Part shown: positions 1-9,585 of the stretch, piece after piece
Layout: each line of letters starts with the position of its first letter
How positions within the stretch are numbered: position 1 is the stretch's first letter
Assembly: GCF_030812415.1 (NCBI RefSeq)
Contig: NZ_JAUSST010000003.1
Span: 248,001 to 312,000 of the forward strand
Length of the DNA: 64,000 nucleotides
Direction: 5' to 3'
Source of the DNA: Paenibacillus harenae
GTDB lineage: Bacteria > Bacillota > Bacilli > Paenibacillales > Paenibacillaceae
Made by a program: the position numbers and the translations under genes
The notes under the pieces: generated by a model
Told to the model about the DNA's origin: nothing
What the model saw: only the letters and a program-made list of their open reading frames with translations
Databases searched by the model: none

Positions 1-2
1 AT

Positions 3-728
3 TACTGGATGAAGCCGGAGAGAGTCATCAGCGAGCATTTGAACAATGAACTGGATGACTATAAGAAGCTTGGCGTCAGCGGCGTTCATTTTGCTTACTG
101 GGGCAATACGCTGTACTCCGACTTGGATACGAAAGCGTATCTTCCGCGCGAAAAGACGGCTTCGGCTTGGGTCGAAGCGACGAATGCGGTTCGCGAGACG
201 ACCGGCGGCGCCTCGGTCGACTACGGTTTCGGCTACATGCTCGGCCATGTCGATTCGATTGTCGGCGCGCCGCTCGATTCGAGCCATTTCATCTACAACG
301 ACGAAACGGTTCCGTTCTACCAAATCGCGGTTCGCGGCCTCGTGCCGTATACGGCGGGCGCGGCGAATCTGCGCGAAGACGCTCGTAACGAGCTGCTGCG
401 CATGGTGGAATACGGAGCGCTTCCAAGCCTCGAGCTGACGTACGAGCCTACCTCCAAGCTGCAGCGGACGATGGAAGATCGGCTGTGGAGCTCGGAGTAT
501 ACGGGGTGGCTGGACAGCTCGGTTCAGGAATACAAAGAGCTGGAGCAAATTTATACGGCAACGCTCGGTCAACATATTGCCGATCACGAGAAATTGGGCA
601 ACGCTGTATATAGAACGACTTACGGAAACGGAACGCAAGTTATCGTCAACTACGGCGCGTCGGATGCGACTGTTGACGGCGTCACGGTACCGGCGGCGGG
701 CTATGCGATGCGGAATGGAGGGAACTAG
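3..728 (+). CDS. DUF5696-type protein, C-terminal part (left-truncated)
   Basis: The reading frame is open from the left edge, so only the last 242 codons are present; the ATG at position 9 is internal. The sequence resembles the C-terminal part of the large DUF5696 proteins that Paenibacilli encode beside sugar ABC transporters: a TIM-barrel-like stretch (GVSGVHFAYWGNTLYSD) followed by a small beta-rich tail (NGTQVIVNYGAS). The stop lies two bases before the next start, so it is the first gene of the visible transporter operon. By family context it is probably a carbohydrate-active enzyme, but its substrate cannot be read here. Confidence 0.6.
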   Translation, partial: YWMKPERVISEHLNNELDDYKKLGVSGVHFAYWGNTLYSDLDTKAYLPREKTASAWVEATNAVRETTGGASVDYGFGYMLGHVDSIVGAPLDSSHFIYNDETVPFYQIAVRGLVPYTAGAANLREDARNELLRMVEYGALPSLELTYEPTSKLQRTMEDRLWSSEYTGWLDSSVQEYKELEQIYTATLGQHIADHEKLGNAVYRTTYGNGTQVIVNYGASDATVDGVTVPAAGYAMRNGGN

Positions 729-730
729 TC

Positions 731-1609
731 ATGGGCAAAAAGTTTAAGCTCTCAATGAGAGGGCGTCACATCCTGGAAGGCTATTCCTTCATTTCCATCT
801 GGATTATCGGTTTCCTACTGTTCATGCTCATTCCGCTCGGTCAATCGTTTTATTATTCATTGAACCATTTGGAATTGACGCAGGGCGGTCTGAAGGCAAC
901 GTATGCGGGTCTTGAGCATTACCGAGCCGCCTTTGCGACGGATATCGATTTCCGTCCGTTTCTGCAAACGACGGTAACGAATATGCTGACGCAGGTGCCG
1001 CTTATTCTCATCTTCTCGATGATGAGCGCCTTGCTGCTCAACCGCGGCTTCCGAGGACGGATGCTGTTCCGCGGCATCTTCTTCCTGCCGGTCATCATTG
1101 CGTCCGGCGCAATCCTGCGCGAGCTGCTGGAGCAAGGCGCCGCCCAGCTGCCGATCTTCTATCAATCGGATTTATTCGGCAAGCTGAACGCGTTCATTCC
1201 GGAAGATATATTGGAGCCGCTGCTCGAATACGCCGATTCGCTGACGATGGTCATGTGGGATTCCGGGGTGCAAATCTTGATCTTTATCGCGGGCTTGCAG
1301 ACGATTTCCCCGTCTTTGTACGAGGCGGCGAAGTGCGACGGCGCGACGAAATGGGAAAGCTTCTGGAAAATTACGTTCCCGATGATTATGCCGATGCTGT
1401 TCGTCAACACGCTGTACAGTATCGTCAATTCGTTCACGAAGCCGGACAACAAAATTATGGAATACATCAACAATATCGCGTTCAGGTCGAATAACTACGG
1501 TTACGGCTCCGCGATGGGCTGGATTTATTTCATTGTCATTTCGATTATTTTGGCGATAGTCTTCTTCATCTTCCGCAGAAGCTTATCGGCTACCGAAGGC
1601 AGGAGGTAG
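731..1609 (+). CDS. sugar ABC transporter permease, MalF/UgpA type
   Basis: Inner-membrane subunit of a CUT1 carbohydrate importer, 292 residues, the usual length. About six hydrophobic segments are visible, the first at residues 17-40. The ATPase-contacting EAA loop is near residues 195-215 (EAAKCDGATKWESFWKI). The start follows the preceding stop by two bases and the next permease starts five bases after its own stop, so translation is probably coupled. The solute-binding protein for this pair must lie left of the window, and no ATPase is present; these systems usually share an MsmX-type ATPase encoded elsewhere. The nearby GH51 gene suggests arabino-oligosaccharides as substrate, which is inference. 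Confidence 0.9.
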   Translation: MGKKFKLSMRGRHILEGYSFISIWIIGFLLFMLIPLGQSFYYSLNHLELTQGGLKATYAGLEHYRAAFATDIDFRPFLQTTVTNMLTQVPLILIFSMMSALLLNRGFRGRMLFRGIFFLPVIIASGAILRELLEQGAAQLPIFYQSDLFGKLNAFIPEDILEPLLEYADSLTMVMWDSGVQILIFIAGLQTISPSLYEAAKCDGATKWESFWKITFPMIMPMLFVNTLYSIVNSFTKPDNKIMEYINNIAFRSNNYGYGSAMGWIYFIVISIILAIVFFIFRRSLSATEGRR

Positions 1610-1614
1610 AGACT

Positions 1615-2595
1615 ATGAACACAACTAGCTTGGCAAGCAAATATACGGAGCTGCAGAGTAAGGCGAAGGACGCTTGGAAGGTTACGTGGGTCAAGCGCAG
1701 CCGCGGCATTTTGGGCACGGTCTTTTTCTACCTCGTCATTCTCAGCTTGGCGTTCGTATTCATGTACCCGCTGCTTTATATGATTTCCAAATCGTTGATG
1801 CGCCCGGAGGACGTGGCTGACGCGACGATTCAATGGATACCGAAAAAATTCAGTTTGCAAAATTATTCGATTGCGTTGGATGCGATCAACTTCTGGAAGG
1901 GTCTGGTCAACAGTATCATTATTTCGTTCGGCAGCGCCATCTTGCAGGTGTTAAGCTGCTCGATTATCGGCTACGGCTTTGCGCGGTACCGCTTCCCGGG
2001 ACAGGCGATTTTCCTGGCTCTCGTCGTCTTTACGTTCCTGGTGCCGCCGCAAACGTTCGTCGTTCCGCTGTTCAAGCTGTTTCTTGACTTAGGGTGGGTC
2101 AATACGCATTTGCCGTTCGTTGTACCGGCGATTCTCGGCCACGGCTTAAAGGGCGCGCTATTCGTGCTCATCTTTATCCAGTTCTACAGCAGGCTGCCGA
2201 ACGTACTCGAAGAAGCAGCGCGCATCGACGGCGCGGGCCCGTTCCGCACGTACTGGACGATTATGTTCCCGCTGGCGAAGCCGGCCATGCTCGTCGTATT
2301 CCTGTTCTCGGTCGTATGGCACTGGAACGACTTGTTCGAGCCAACGCTGTATTTGCTGGTTCCGGAATATTTCAACCTGGCGCAAAATATGGCCTTCTTC
2401 AACGGCAACGCCAATCTGGAGATGCAGCAGGCTGCGTCCTCCATTTCGCAAGGTACGCTCGGACTTGCTCCTACGCTGCAAAATCAAATTATGGCGGCCG
2501 TTATGCTGACGATCTTTCCGATTCTTCTTTTGTATCTGTTCACGCAGCGTTATTTCGTTGAGAGCGTGGAACGCGCAGGCATCGCCGGCGAATAA
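1615..2595 (+). CDS. carbohydrate ABC transporter permease, MalG type
   Basis: Second membrane subunit of the same CUT1 importer, 326 residues, slightly long because of a hydrophilic N-terminal extension of about 35 residues. Hydrophobic segments begin near residue 37, and the EAA loop (EEAARIDGAGPFRTYW) is near residue 200. The family-typical C-terminus ends in an aromatic QRYFVESV motif. AGGAGG ends seven bases before its ATG. It forms the heterodimeric channel with the upstream permease. Confidence 0.92.
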   Translation: MNTTSLASKYTELQSKAKDAWKVTWVKRSRGILGTVFFYLVILSLAFVFMYPLLYMISKSLMRPEDVADATIQWIPKKFSLQNYSIALDAINFWKGLVNSIIISFGSAILQVLSCSIIGYGFARYRFPGQAIFLALVVFTFLVPPQTFVVPLFKLFLDLGWVNTHLPFVVPAILGHGLKGALFVLIFIQFYSRLPNVLEEAARIDGAGPFRTYWTIMFPLAKPAMLVVFLFSVVWHWNDLFEPTLYLLVPEYFNLAQNMAFFNGNANLEMQQAASSISQGTLGLAPTLQNQIMAAVMLTIFPILLLYLFTQRYFVESVERAGIAGE

Positions 2596-2648
2596 GCGAT
2601 GGCTGGCTGTCGACTTGCGCTGAACGATAAATGGGGACGTGATACGGC

Positions 2649-5627
2649 TTGAGAGGCAAGTGGGGGTGGACAGCTTGCGGCGCGCTAATTGCCGCGGTTG
2701 TCCTAGCTGCCGTGCTGCTGAACGCACGGTTGCATAAGGAAGAGGGGAATCATGCCGCTGCCTTATATGGACAATCGCTGGATTCGCTCATGCTGCGTTA
2801 CTCGTTCGACGAGGATGCGGCTGACGCGGGAGATGCTAAGGACGCAAGCGGACATGAGAACGAAGGGCTTAAAACCGGCGGATCGCTCGAATCGGACGGC
2901 AAGTTCGGCGCAAGCTATCGGCTCGGCGGAGCCGGCGATTACGTGGAGCTGCCAACCGCGTTATTAGGCGGCTTAGAGGAGCTGACTCTGTCTGCCTGGA
3001 TGAAAGCAGACGATCTGCGAACTTGGCAGCGGCTGTTCGACTTCGGCAACGGACAAGATCGTTACTTGTTCCTGACGCCGATGTCGGAATCGGGCAAAGT
3101 GAAGGTAGCGATCAAGAACGGCGGCGGAGAGCAGATCATACATTCGACCACGGAGCTGGAGCTGAACAGCTGGACGCATATCGCCTTCACCTGGGCGGGA
3201 AGCACTGGCGTTCTGTACGTGAACGGCCGCGAGATAGCGCGCAATGACGAGCTCTCGATCAAGCCAAGCGATATGGCAGGTACAACCAGCTATTATATCG
3301 GCAAATCCCAGTATGACGTCGATCCGTACTTATCGGGGGAGATTGACGAGGTGCGCTTGTATGCCAAAGCGTTGACGGCCGATGAAATAGCCGACCAGCT
3401 TACTTCCGGCATGACGGATGAAGAGGCTGTCGCCTATGTCTCGGATTGGTTGGCATTGCCAAGCACGGATCGCGTTGTAGAAGATCTTAATCTTCCCAAG
3501 GATGGACCGGGCGGAACCTCCATTATGTGGATGACCGACGATGAGAAGGCGGTAAGCATAGAAGGAGCTGTTACTAGGCCGGGAGAAGGCGAAGGTGATC
3601 GGAGCGTCACGTTGACAGCAACAATTAGCAAAGGGAAGGCGCAAGCGGCGAAGGCCGTTCCATTGCTAGTATGGGAAGAGGGAGTCGTCGATTACGCGGT
3701 TACGATTGATGCATCCGTGGATCAACAAGGCGCGCCCGTCAGCGAAACGCTTTACGGCATCTTCTTCGAGGATATCAACTATGCTGCCGACGGAGGCGTA
3801 TACGCGGAGCTGATCGAGAATCGCTCCTTTGAGTTCGCCGACCCGCTATGGAATTGGGCTTTGCGAACGGAAGGCGCGGGAGACGGCTTGCTGGCGGTGT
3901 TGGACAGCGAACCCTTGAATAGCAACAATACGCACTACTTGACGATGGAGATTAATGCGCCCGCTGCAGGCGATGCGGTGGCAGTCGTGAACGAAGGCTT
4001 CGGAGGCCTGGCGATCGAGCAAGGAGCAACGTACGACTTATCGGTCTATGCCAGAAGCGGCGGCGAGGCCATTTCAAAACTATCCATCGTCCTTGAGACG
4101 GAGGATGGCAAGCGAATCGGGTAAGCGGAAGTTGACGGGATCGGTGCGGATTGGCGCAAGCTGACGGCGCGGATCACAGCAACCGCAGCTGCCGATAACG
4201 GCAGGCTTGTGCTTATCGCGTCTGGCGTCGGCGAATTAAGCGTCGATATGGTGTCGTTCTTCCCACAATCGACGTGGAAGGGCAGACCTGGCGGTTTGCG
4301 TGCCGATCTAGTCCAGATGCTGGCTAATCTCAAGCCGTCGTTCGTCCGCTTCCCGGGCGGCAGCATTGTCGGCGGCGATGGCATAGGCAACCGATACAAT
4401 TGGAAAGACTCGATCGGCGATCCGGCCGGGCGGAAGCAGAATGCGAATATGTGGGGCGGTACGGCGCAGAATACGTCCTACTACCAAAGCTACGGCCTTG
4501 GCTTCTACGAGTATTTTTTGCTAAGCGAGGATATCGGGGCAGAACCTCTGCCCGTCGTCAACGCTGGTATGGGCGATCAATTCAGACAGTCGGATGTGGC
4601 TCCATGGGAGGAGCTGGACAGCTATATACAAGATGCGCTTGATCTGATCGAGTATGCGAACGGTCCCGTTACAAGCAAGTGGGGAGCAAAACGTGCGGAG
4701 AGCGGTCATCCGGAACCGTTTGGGCTTCATTATCTGGCGATCGGCAACGAACATTGGGGGCAGGAATATTTCGTCAGGTTCGAAAGGTTCAAAGATGCGC
4801 TGAAGGAGAAGTACCCCGACATTCAACTGATTTTCTCGGCGGGGCCATCCCCTGACGGAGCGATCTTCAACGATGCACGGAGCTGGCAACGATCACAGCC
4901 TGCAGATATTGTAGATGAGCACTACTATATGAATCCGGATTGGTTTCTGGACAATACGAATCGTTACGACAGCTATGACCGAAGCGGGCCGAAAATATTC
5001 GTAGGCGAATATGCCGCCCACAACGGCAATCGGGACAACAGCTTCGGCGCGGCGCTTGCGGAAGCGGCATTCATGATCGGGCTTGAACGCAACTCCGATG
5101 TCGTGGCGATGGCTTCTTACGCTCCGTTATTCGGCAAGGAAGGTTTTGCGCAGTGGTCGCCTGACTTGATTTGGTTCAATAATAGCTCGGCCTACGGTAC
5201 GCCAAGCTACTACGTGCAGCAGCTATTCGGCGTCAACAAAGCAAGCGTGGTGCTGCCGGCTGAAGTGAAGCTTCGCAGCGGCAAGTCTTATGAAGCTGGC
5301 CGAAGCCAGGTTCATAACGATGATGCAGAGCGGTGGCAAGAACCGTTCTATTGGCTGGCTGGAAGAGACGATCTTAGGGGAGAGCTTATACTGAAGGCTG
5401 TAAATGCGGCAACGTATGACGTCAAGGCAATGGTCGAGGTGAAGGGCGTAAGTGGGCTGGAAGGATCAAAGCTAACGATGAGTGCGGATTTGCTGGCGAA
5501 AAATTCGTTCGGGCAGCCACTGCTCGTGAAGCCTGAGCAGCAGCGGATTGAGGGATTGACGAATACGTTTACGCTGGAATTGCCTAAGCAATCGGTGACG
5601 GTCTTCAGGTTGAAGACCGTTCGATAG
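2649..5627 (+). pseudogene. secreted GH51 alpha-L-arabinofuranosidase with LamG-like domain, interrupted by in-frame TAA
   Basis: The frame from a TTG start (GGGGA upstream) encodes a signal peptide/anchor (residues 1-26), a concanavalin/LamG-like domain (about 45-250), a linker domain and a GH51 catalytic region (about 360-990). A TAA at 4122-4124 stops translation after 491 codons, yet the same frame continues without shift to 5627 with clear GH51 sequence. The acid/base motif GNEHW lies near 4743 and the nucleophile motif GEYAAH near 5002. The most economical reading is a nonsense mutation, so neither half should be a functional enzyme: the first lacks the catalytic residues and the second lacks a secretion signal. 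A sequencing error or rare readthrough cannot be excluded. It would remove terminal arabinose from arabinan or arabinoxylan outside the cell. Confidence 0.8.
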
Positions 5628-5630
5628 TAG

Positions 5631-5672
5631 CAATAGGAGATATACGGCTTAGGCCGTGTTTCTCCTATTCAT
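5631..5672. terminator. bidirectional terminator between GH51 gene and ArsR-type gene
   Basis: A long hairpin pairs AATAGGAGA with TCTCCTATT, with an inner ACGGC/GCCGT stem. It lies between converging genes and overlaps the 3' end of the regulator gene, so it can serve both strands. Confidence 0.7.
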
Positions 5673-6582
5673 TTCTTTCGTAATATAGGCGCATTACGAT
5701 GTCTTGATTGTAATTGCCGAATCCGGAACCGAATAGCGTAACGCCGCCAACGTTCTCGGCATCCTCTTCTACGGCGATTCTGAACTTCCATTTCTTGTTC
5801 GTTACGTCGATCTGATCGAGCGTTACGTCGGATATTTGCTGTCCGTCGATAAACGTTCCTTGGTTATTGATCTTAAGGCGTTTCAGCAAGCCGTATTGAT
5901 TGACGGCATCCCACCACCAATCGGGAGTGAACTTGCCTCGCTTCGTTCCGCCGAAATCGCCGGGGCTTGTCCAAATGCCAATCCTGACACCATTGAAGTA
6001 GAAGCTAATGTCCGAAGGCCAATTCTCGTTTGCATGGGGCGCCTCTGAGGAAATCTCGAACGATATTTCAAGCTCGGTCGGCTTCTCGCTCTTGAGCAGG
6101 AAGTTGGCCGCCTTGTATTCGATAAAGCCGCTCGTGAACCACAGTATCTTGGCATTGATCCGTTCGGCATCAAGGAAAAACCGCGGTTCGTCGAACATGC
6201 CAATGACTTTCGATGTAGTCGACAATCCGCATGTGGGTTCTACCTCGAAGTCGGTATAATGGCCGATAGAGATTATGGTTTCATGGTAGGTGCGCAAAGC
6301 GGCGCGGTTCTTGGACGGGAAATCGATTTCAATGCTATCCGTGATCAGCTTGCACATCTTCTTCGTGCCGCCGCCGCTCGATATCATCTCGGAGCTGATG
6401 ATTCCCGCCTTCTCCAGCTTCTTCACATGCATCGTAATGATCGGGCTGCTCAGCTCCAGGGCTTGAGCGATATCTTTAATGTTCATGTCCTGCTGCGAGA
6501 GCAATTGAATAATGCGCAGGCGAACATCGCTGGCCAGAGCTTCATAGATCGGCAGGTGCGTCGTTGTTACATCGATCTTCAT
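5665..6582 (-). CDS. ArsR-type winged-helix transcriptional regulator with large effector domain
   Basis: 305 residues. The N-terminal 75 form an ArsR-like HTH (IKDIAQALELSSPIITMHVK) and the remaining 200 or so are a beta-rich domain of the kind fused to ArsR heads in Paenibacillus sugar-utilisation regulators. GGAGTG lies upstream of the ATG. It is transcribed divergently from the GH43 gene and converges on the GH51 gene, so it probably controls arabinoside use. The 9-mer GATTAACAT occurs twice in the divergent promoter region, at 6635 and 6802, and is a candidate operator half-site. The ligand is unknown. Confidence 0.75.
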   Translation of the reverse strand: MKIDVTTTHLPIYEALASDVRLRIIQLLSQQDMNIKDIAQALELSSPIITMHVKKLEKAGIISSEMISSGGGTKKMCKLITDSIEIDFPSKNRAALRTYHETIISIGHYTDFEVEPTCGLSTTSKVIGMFDEPRFFLDAERINAKILWFTSGFIEYKAANFLLKSEKPTELEISFEISSEAPHANENWPSDISFYFNGVRIGIWTSPGDFGGTKRGKFTPDWWWDAVNQYGLLKRLKINNQGTFIDGQQISDVTLDQIDVTNKKWKFRIAVEEDAENVGGVTLFGSGFGNYNQDIVMRLYYERNE

Positions 6583-6634
6583 TACTTCACTCCACTCTAA
6601 GATTGGTGAACAGCGATTTATTAATTTGTTTTCG

Positions 6635-6810
6635 GATTAACATCAGACAAAAGCACATAGGATGACTGATGCGAGAGTGTCTAATGGGACGAAAATAAAA
6701 TGTCGAATCACCGTTGCGGTACATCTTTAATACTTATATTTTATATGTAAATAGGTAAATTGACAAACACATTTTCTATGTTATTATATAAAATATTAAT
6801 TGATTAACAT
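6635..6810. promoter_or_regulatory. divergent promoter region of ArsR-type gene and GH43 gene
   Basis: On the + strand TTGACA at 6760-6765 is followed by an AT-rich -10 candidate (TATTAT, about 6782-6787), a plausible sigma-A promoter for the GH43 gene. GATTAACAT is repeated at 6635-6643 and 6802-6810, one near each gene, and may be the regulator's binding element. The operator role is inference. Confidence 0.5.
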
Positions 6811-6854
6811 ATTTATAAACAAATGGTTGGAATCGAACTGGAGGAACTATTAAA

Positions 6855-7826
6855 GTGGAAAACAGACAAGGGATTGGAAACTTGCAGACGGTTTATCGTA
6901 ATCCGCTAGTCGAGCAGCGTGCCGACCCATGGGTGCTTAAGCATACGGACGGTTATTATTACTTCACGGGCTCCGTACCCGAGTACGATCGCATTGAATT
7001 AAGACGCGCAACGACAATCGAAGGGCTTACATCGGCGCCGGCAACCGATATTTGGCAGAAGCATGAGAACGGCGTGATGAGCAGAAACATATGGGCGCCG
7101 GAAATCCACTATATAGCGGGCAAATGGTATATCTATTTCGCGGCAGGAAGGGACGATGAGCCTTTCGCGCACCGGATGTACGTGCTTGAGAACGATGCGG
7201 TTAATCCGCTCGAGGGGCAGTGGGTAGAGAAGGGGGAAATCAAGACGGCATGGGACTCCTTCTCGCTAGATGCGACGAGCTTCGAGCATAACGGCGAGCA
7301 ATATTTGGTTTGGGCGCAAAAGGATCCGCAGATTGAAGGCAACACGAACTTATATATCGCGGAGATGGATAATCCTTGGACGCTCCGAAGCGAGCAGGTT
7401 CGCATTACGAAGCCTGAATACGACTGGGAAGTAATCGGCTTCCTGGTGAATGAGGGAGCTGCGGTATTGAAGCGCAACGGTCGGATCTTCTTGACTTACT
7501 CGGCGAGCGCGACCGATCATAACTATGCGATGGGCATGCTGACTGCCTCCGAGACGAGCGATCTGCTCGATCCGGCTTCTTGGATCAAGTCGGAGAAGCC
7601 GGTGTTCGCCAGCAATCCCGATGCGAGCCAGTATGGCCCGGGCCATAACAGCTTCACCGTGTCGAAGGACGGTACGCAAGACATCATGATTTATCATGCA
7701 CGCAGCTACAAGGAAATTGCGGGCGATCCGCTGTTCGATCCGAACCGTCATGCGCGTGCCAAAGCGATCGAGTGGCGCAGCGACGGCACGCCGGACTTCG
7801 GCAAGCCGCAGGCTGACAATGCGTAA
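6855..7826 (+). CDS. GH43 family glycoside hydrolase, cytoplasmic
   Basis: 323 residues from a GTG start with GGAGGA about nine bases upstream; no signal peptide. The five-bladed beta-propeller of GH43/GH117-type enzymes is recognisable: the catalytic-base aspartate in RADPWV near residue 23, NIWAPEIHYI near 76, a central aspartate in SLDATSF, the blade motif EVIGFLVNEGAAVLKRNG with the putative acid glutamate, and GPGHNSF near 262. Most such intracellular enzymes are arabinofuranosidases or xylosidases acting on imported oligosaccharides. The gene stands alone between its divergent regulator and a terminator. Confidence 0.85.
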   Translation: MENRQGIGNLQTVYRNPLVEQRADPWVLKHTDGYYYFTGSVPEYDRIELRRATTIEGLTSAPATDIWQKHENGVMSRNIWAPEIHYIAGKWYIYFAAGRDDEPFAHRMYVLENDAVNPLEGQWVEKGEIKTAWDSFSLDATSFEHNGEQYLVWAQKDPQIEGNTNLYIAEMDNPWTLRSEQVRITKPEYDWEVIGFLVNEGAAVLKRNGRIFLTYSASATDHNYAMGMLTASETSDLLDPASWIKSEKPVFASNPDASQYGPGHNSFTVSKDGTQDIMIYHARSYKEIAGDPLFDPNRHARAKAIEWRSDGTPDFGKPQADNA

Positions 7827-7830
7827 ATGA

Positions 7831-7870
7831 AATAATGGCGGTGCAAGGTAATCCTTGTTCCGCCATTATT
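7831..7870. terminator. hairpin terminator between GH43 gene and NADH oxidase gene
   Basis: AATAATGGCGG pairs with CCGCCATTATT around an 18-base loop. T-rich and A-rich flanks suit convergent genes on both strands. Confidence 0.7.
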
Positions 7871-7977
7871 ATTTGATAGGGAAGGTTCTGCCAGCAGTTA
7901 GGTTGGATTCTTGCAGGATGGAACGCCACTGAGAGGCAAGCTTGACTGCTGTAATGGATTCTTGCATGCCAAGCGGA

Positions 7978-9312
7978 TTAGATCGCTTGCAGTCCTGCCT
8001 GGTTCAGCAAGTTCCATGGCTTGTTGTAATGCGGCTGGAAAAAGAAGTCGACGAAGCTTAGCTCATCCATCGTCATTTCGTTCTGGATGCATACCGACAG
8101 CGTGTTGATCGCTTGCGTCAGATCGACCTTCGATAAAATTTGCGCGCCTACGATTCTGCCACCTTCAGCTTCATACACAACCTTGAGCATCACCTTTTCG
8201 TAGGTAGGCATGAACTCGGGACGGTAGTTGTCTTCGATTGTGACATTTTTCACATTCAATCCCGCAGCAAGGGCAGCCGCTTCCGTCATGCCGGTCGAAG
8301 CGATATTGTAATCGTAGATTTTGATGCCCGACGTTCCTTGCGTACCCAGGTAACGGACGGTTGGCTTCATGAGGTTTCGCGCGACTAACGTACCCATCCT
8401 TACGGCGTTCGTAGCTAATGGAATGTAGGCGTGCTGACCAGTCGGATTATAATGCACGGCACAGCTGTCTCCAGCGGCGAAAATGTCCGGCTTGCTCGTA
8501 CGCATGTAGCTGTCCACGATAATCGCGCCGTTCGGAAGCATGTCGACCTGCCCTTTCAATAGCTCGGTATTCGGACGGAACCCGATGCAGAGGACGACGA
8601 GATCGGCCTCGTATTCGCCGGCGGTTGTATTGATCCTCGTTACGCGTCCGTCTTCCCCGGTGAACGACGTTACCGTCTGTCCGAGCGCAAGCGTAACCCC
8701 TTTGTCCGCGAATTGCTTTTCCACGATAGCGGTGAACGATTCATCCAAATATTTGAACAATACCCTATCCATATTATCGATCAGTGTCACTTGCTTGCCG
8801 AGCTCCTCGAACGCTTCCACGAGCTCGATGCCGATATAGCCTGCGCCGATAACGGCGATGCGCTTTGCATGCTTCGCTTTCTCGATGATCGTCTGCGAGT
8901 GTTGGTAGTTTTTGCATAACTCGATATTTTCAAGTCCGATGCCTTCCATCTGCGGGATGATCGGCCACGAGCCCGTCGTCATTACGAGCTTGTCGAACGT
9001 ATCGACGAATGGCTCGCCGGTAGCGAGATTGCGAACCTCAATCGTCTTGGCGTCCGTATCGATGGCAAGCACGTCATGCCGCATATGCGTCGTCACGCCG
9101 AGTGCGGCAAGCTGGTCGGGCGAAGCGTAGAACAACTGCTCGGCATCCTTTACGATTCCGGCAACATGAAGTGCGATTCCGCACGATAGGAACGAGATGT
9201 TGTCATTTCTTTCATAAACGGTAATAGCAGCCTCCGGATAGAGACGGGCTATCTGCGTAATAGCGGCAGTTCCGGCATGCGTACATCCAACAACAACAAT
9301 TTTCATCGACAT
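7978..9312 (-). CDS. nox: NADH oxidase (water-forming type), CoA-disulfide reductase family flavoprotein
   Basis: 444 residues from an ATG with AAGGAGG nine bases upstream; an in-frame TTG two codons earlier is too close to that site. The N-terminal FAD-binding motif (KIVVVGCTHAGTAA) is followed by the single redox-active cysteine in SFLSCGIAL near residue 44. A second dinucleotide fold (IAVIGAGYIGIELVEA) lies near 160 and a second FAD motif (IFAAGDSCAV) near 280. The dimerisation domain fills the C-terminus. The family oxidises NADH with O2, usually four-electron to water, regenerating NAD+. The three Rex-like operators upstream fit that role. Confidence 0.9.
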   Translation of the reverse strand: MSMKIVVVGCTHAGTAAITQIARLYPEAAITVYERNDNISFLSCGIALHVAGIVKDAEQLFYASPDQLAALGVTTHMRHDVLAIDTDAKTIEVRNLATGEPFVDTFDKLVMTTGSWPIIPQMEGIGLENIELCKNYQHSQTIIEKAKHAKRIAVIGAGYIGIELVEAFEELGKQVTLIDNMDRVLFKYLDESFTAIVEKQFADKGVTLALGQTVTSFTGEDGRVTRINTTAGEYEADLVVLCIGFRPNTELLKGQVDMLPNGAIIVDSYMRTSKPDIFAAGDSCAVHYNPTGQHAYIPLATNAVRMGTLVARNLMKPTVRYLGTQGTSGIKIYDYNIASTGMTEAAALAAGLNVKNVTIEDNYRPEFMPTYEKVMLKVVYEAEGGRIVGAQILSKVDLTQAINTLSVCIQNEMTMDELSFVDFFFQPHYNKPWNLLNQAGLQAI

Positions 9313-9366
9313 TTTCAAACGCCTCCTTGTATGAGTGCAGACTTCCCTTAGGGAAGCTCGCTAACG

Positions 9367-9483
9367 TTGTGAATAAATTCACAACCATCTGTATAATGTG
9401 AAAACATTCACAACCACTTCTTGCTATTATCATATTCGTTAAGCGGATAAATGACAATGAATAAATTGTGACAAATTTCACAA
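9367..9483 (-). promoter_or_regulatory. three Rex (NADH/NAD+ sensor) operator-like sites upstream of nox
   Basis: Three 18-bp palindromes fit the Firmicute Rex box TTGTGAA-N4-TTCACAA. They are TTGTGAATAAATTCACAA at 9367-9384 (perfect), ATGTGAAAACATTCACAA at 9396-9413, and TTGTGACAAATTTCACAA at 9466-9483. The first starts 55 bases upstream of the nox ATG. Rex would repress until NADH accumulates. Confidence 0.85.
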
Positions 9484-9585
9484 ACATAATTTTCATATTC
9501 AAACCGATTGGATTGGCGCTGCGGCCGTTGAATTGTTTAAAATAAGAGGTAGTGTTGCAAGGCGGACAGAAGGAGGCATGACAAA

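Noticed and set aside
7978..8108. Short + strand open frames over the NADH oxidase and many other long frames opposite real genes
   Set aside because: They lie opposite well-recognised genes, have no ribosome-binding sites, and their compositions are those of antisense readings.
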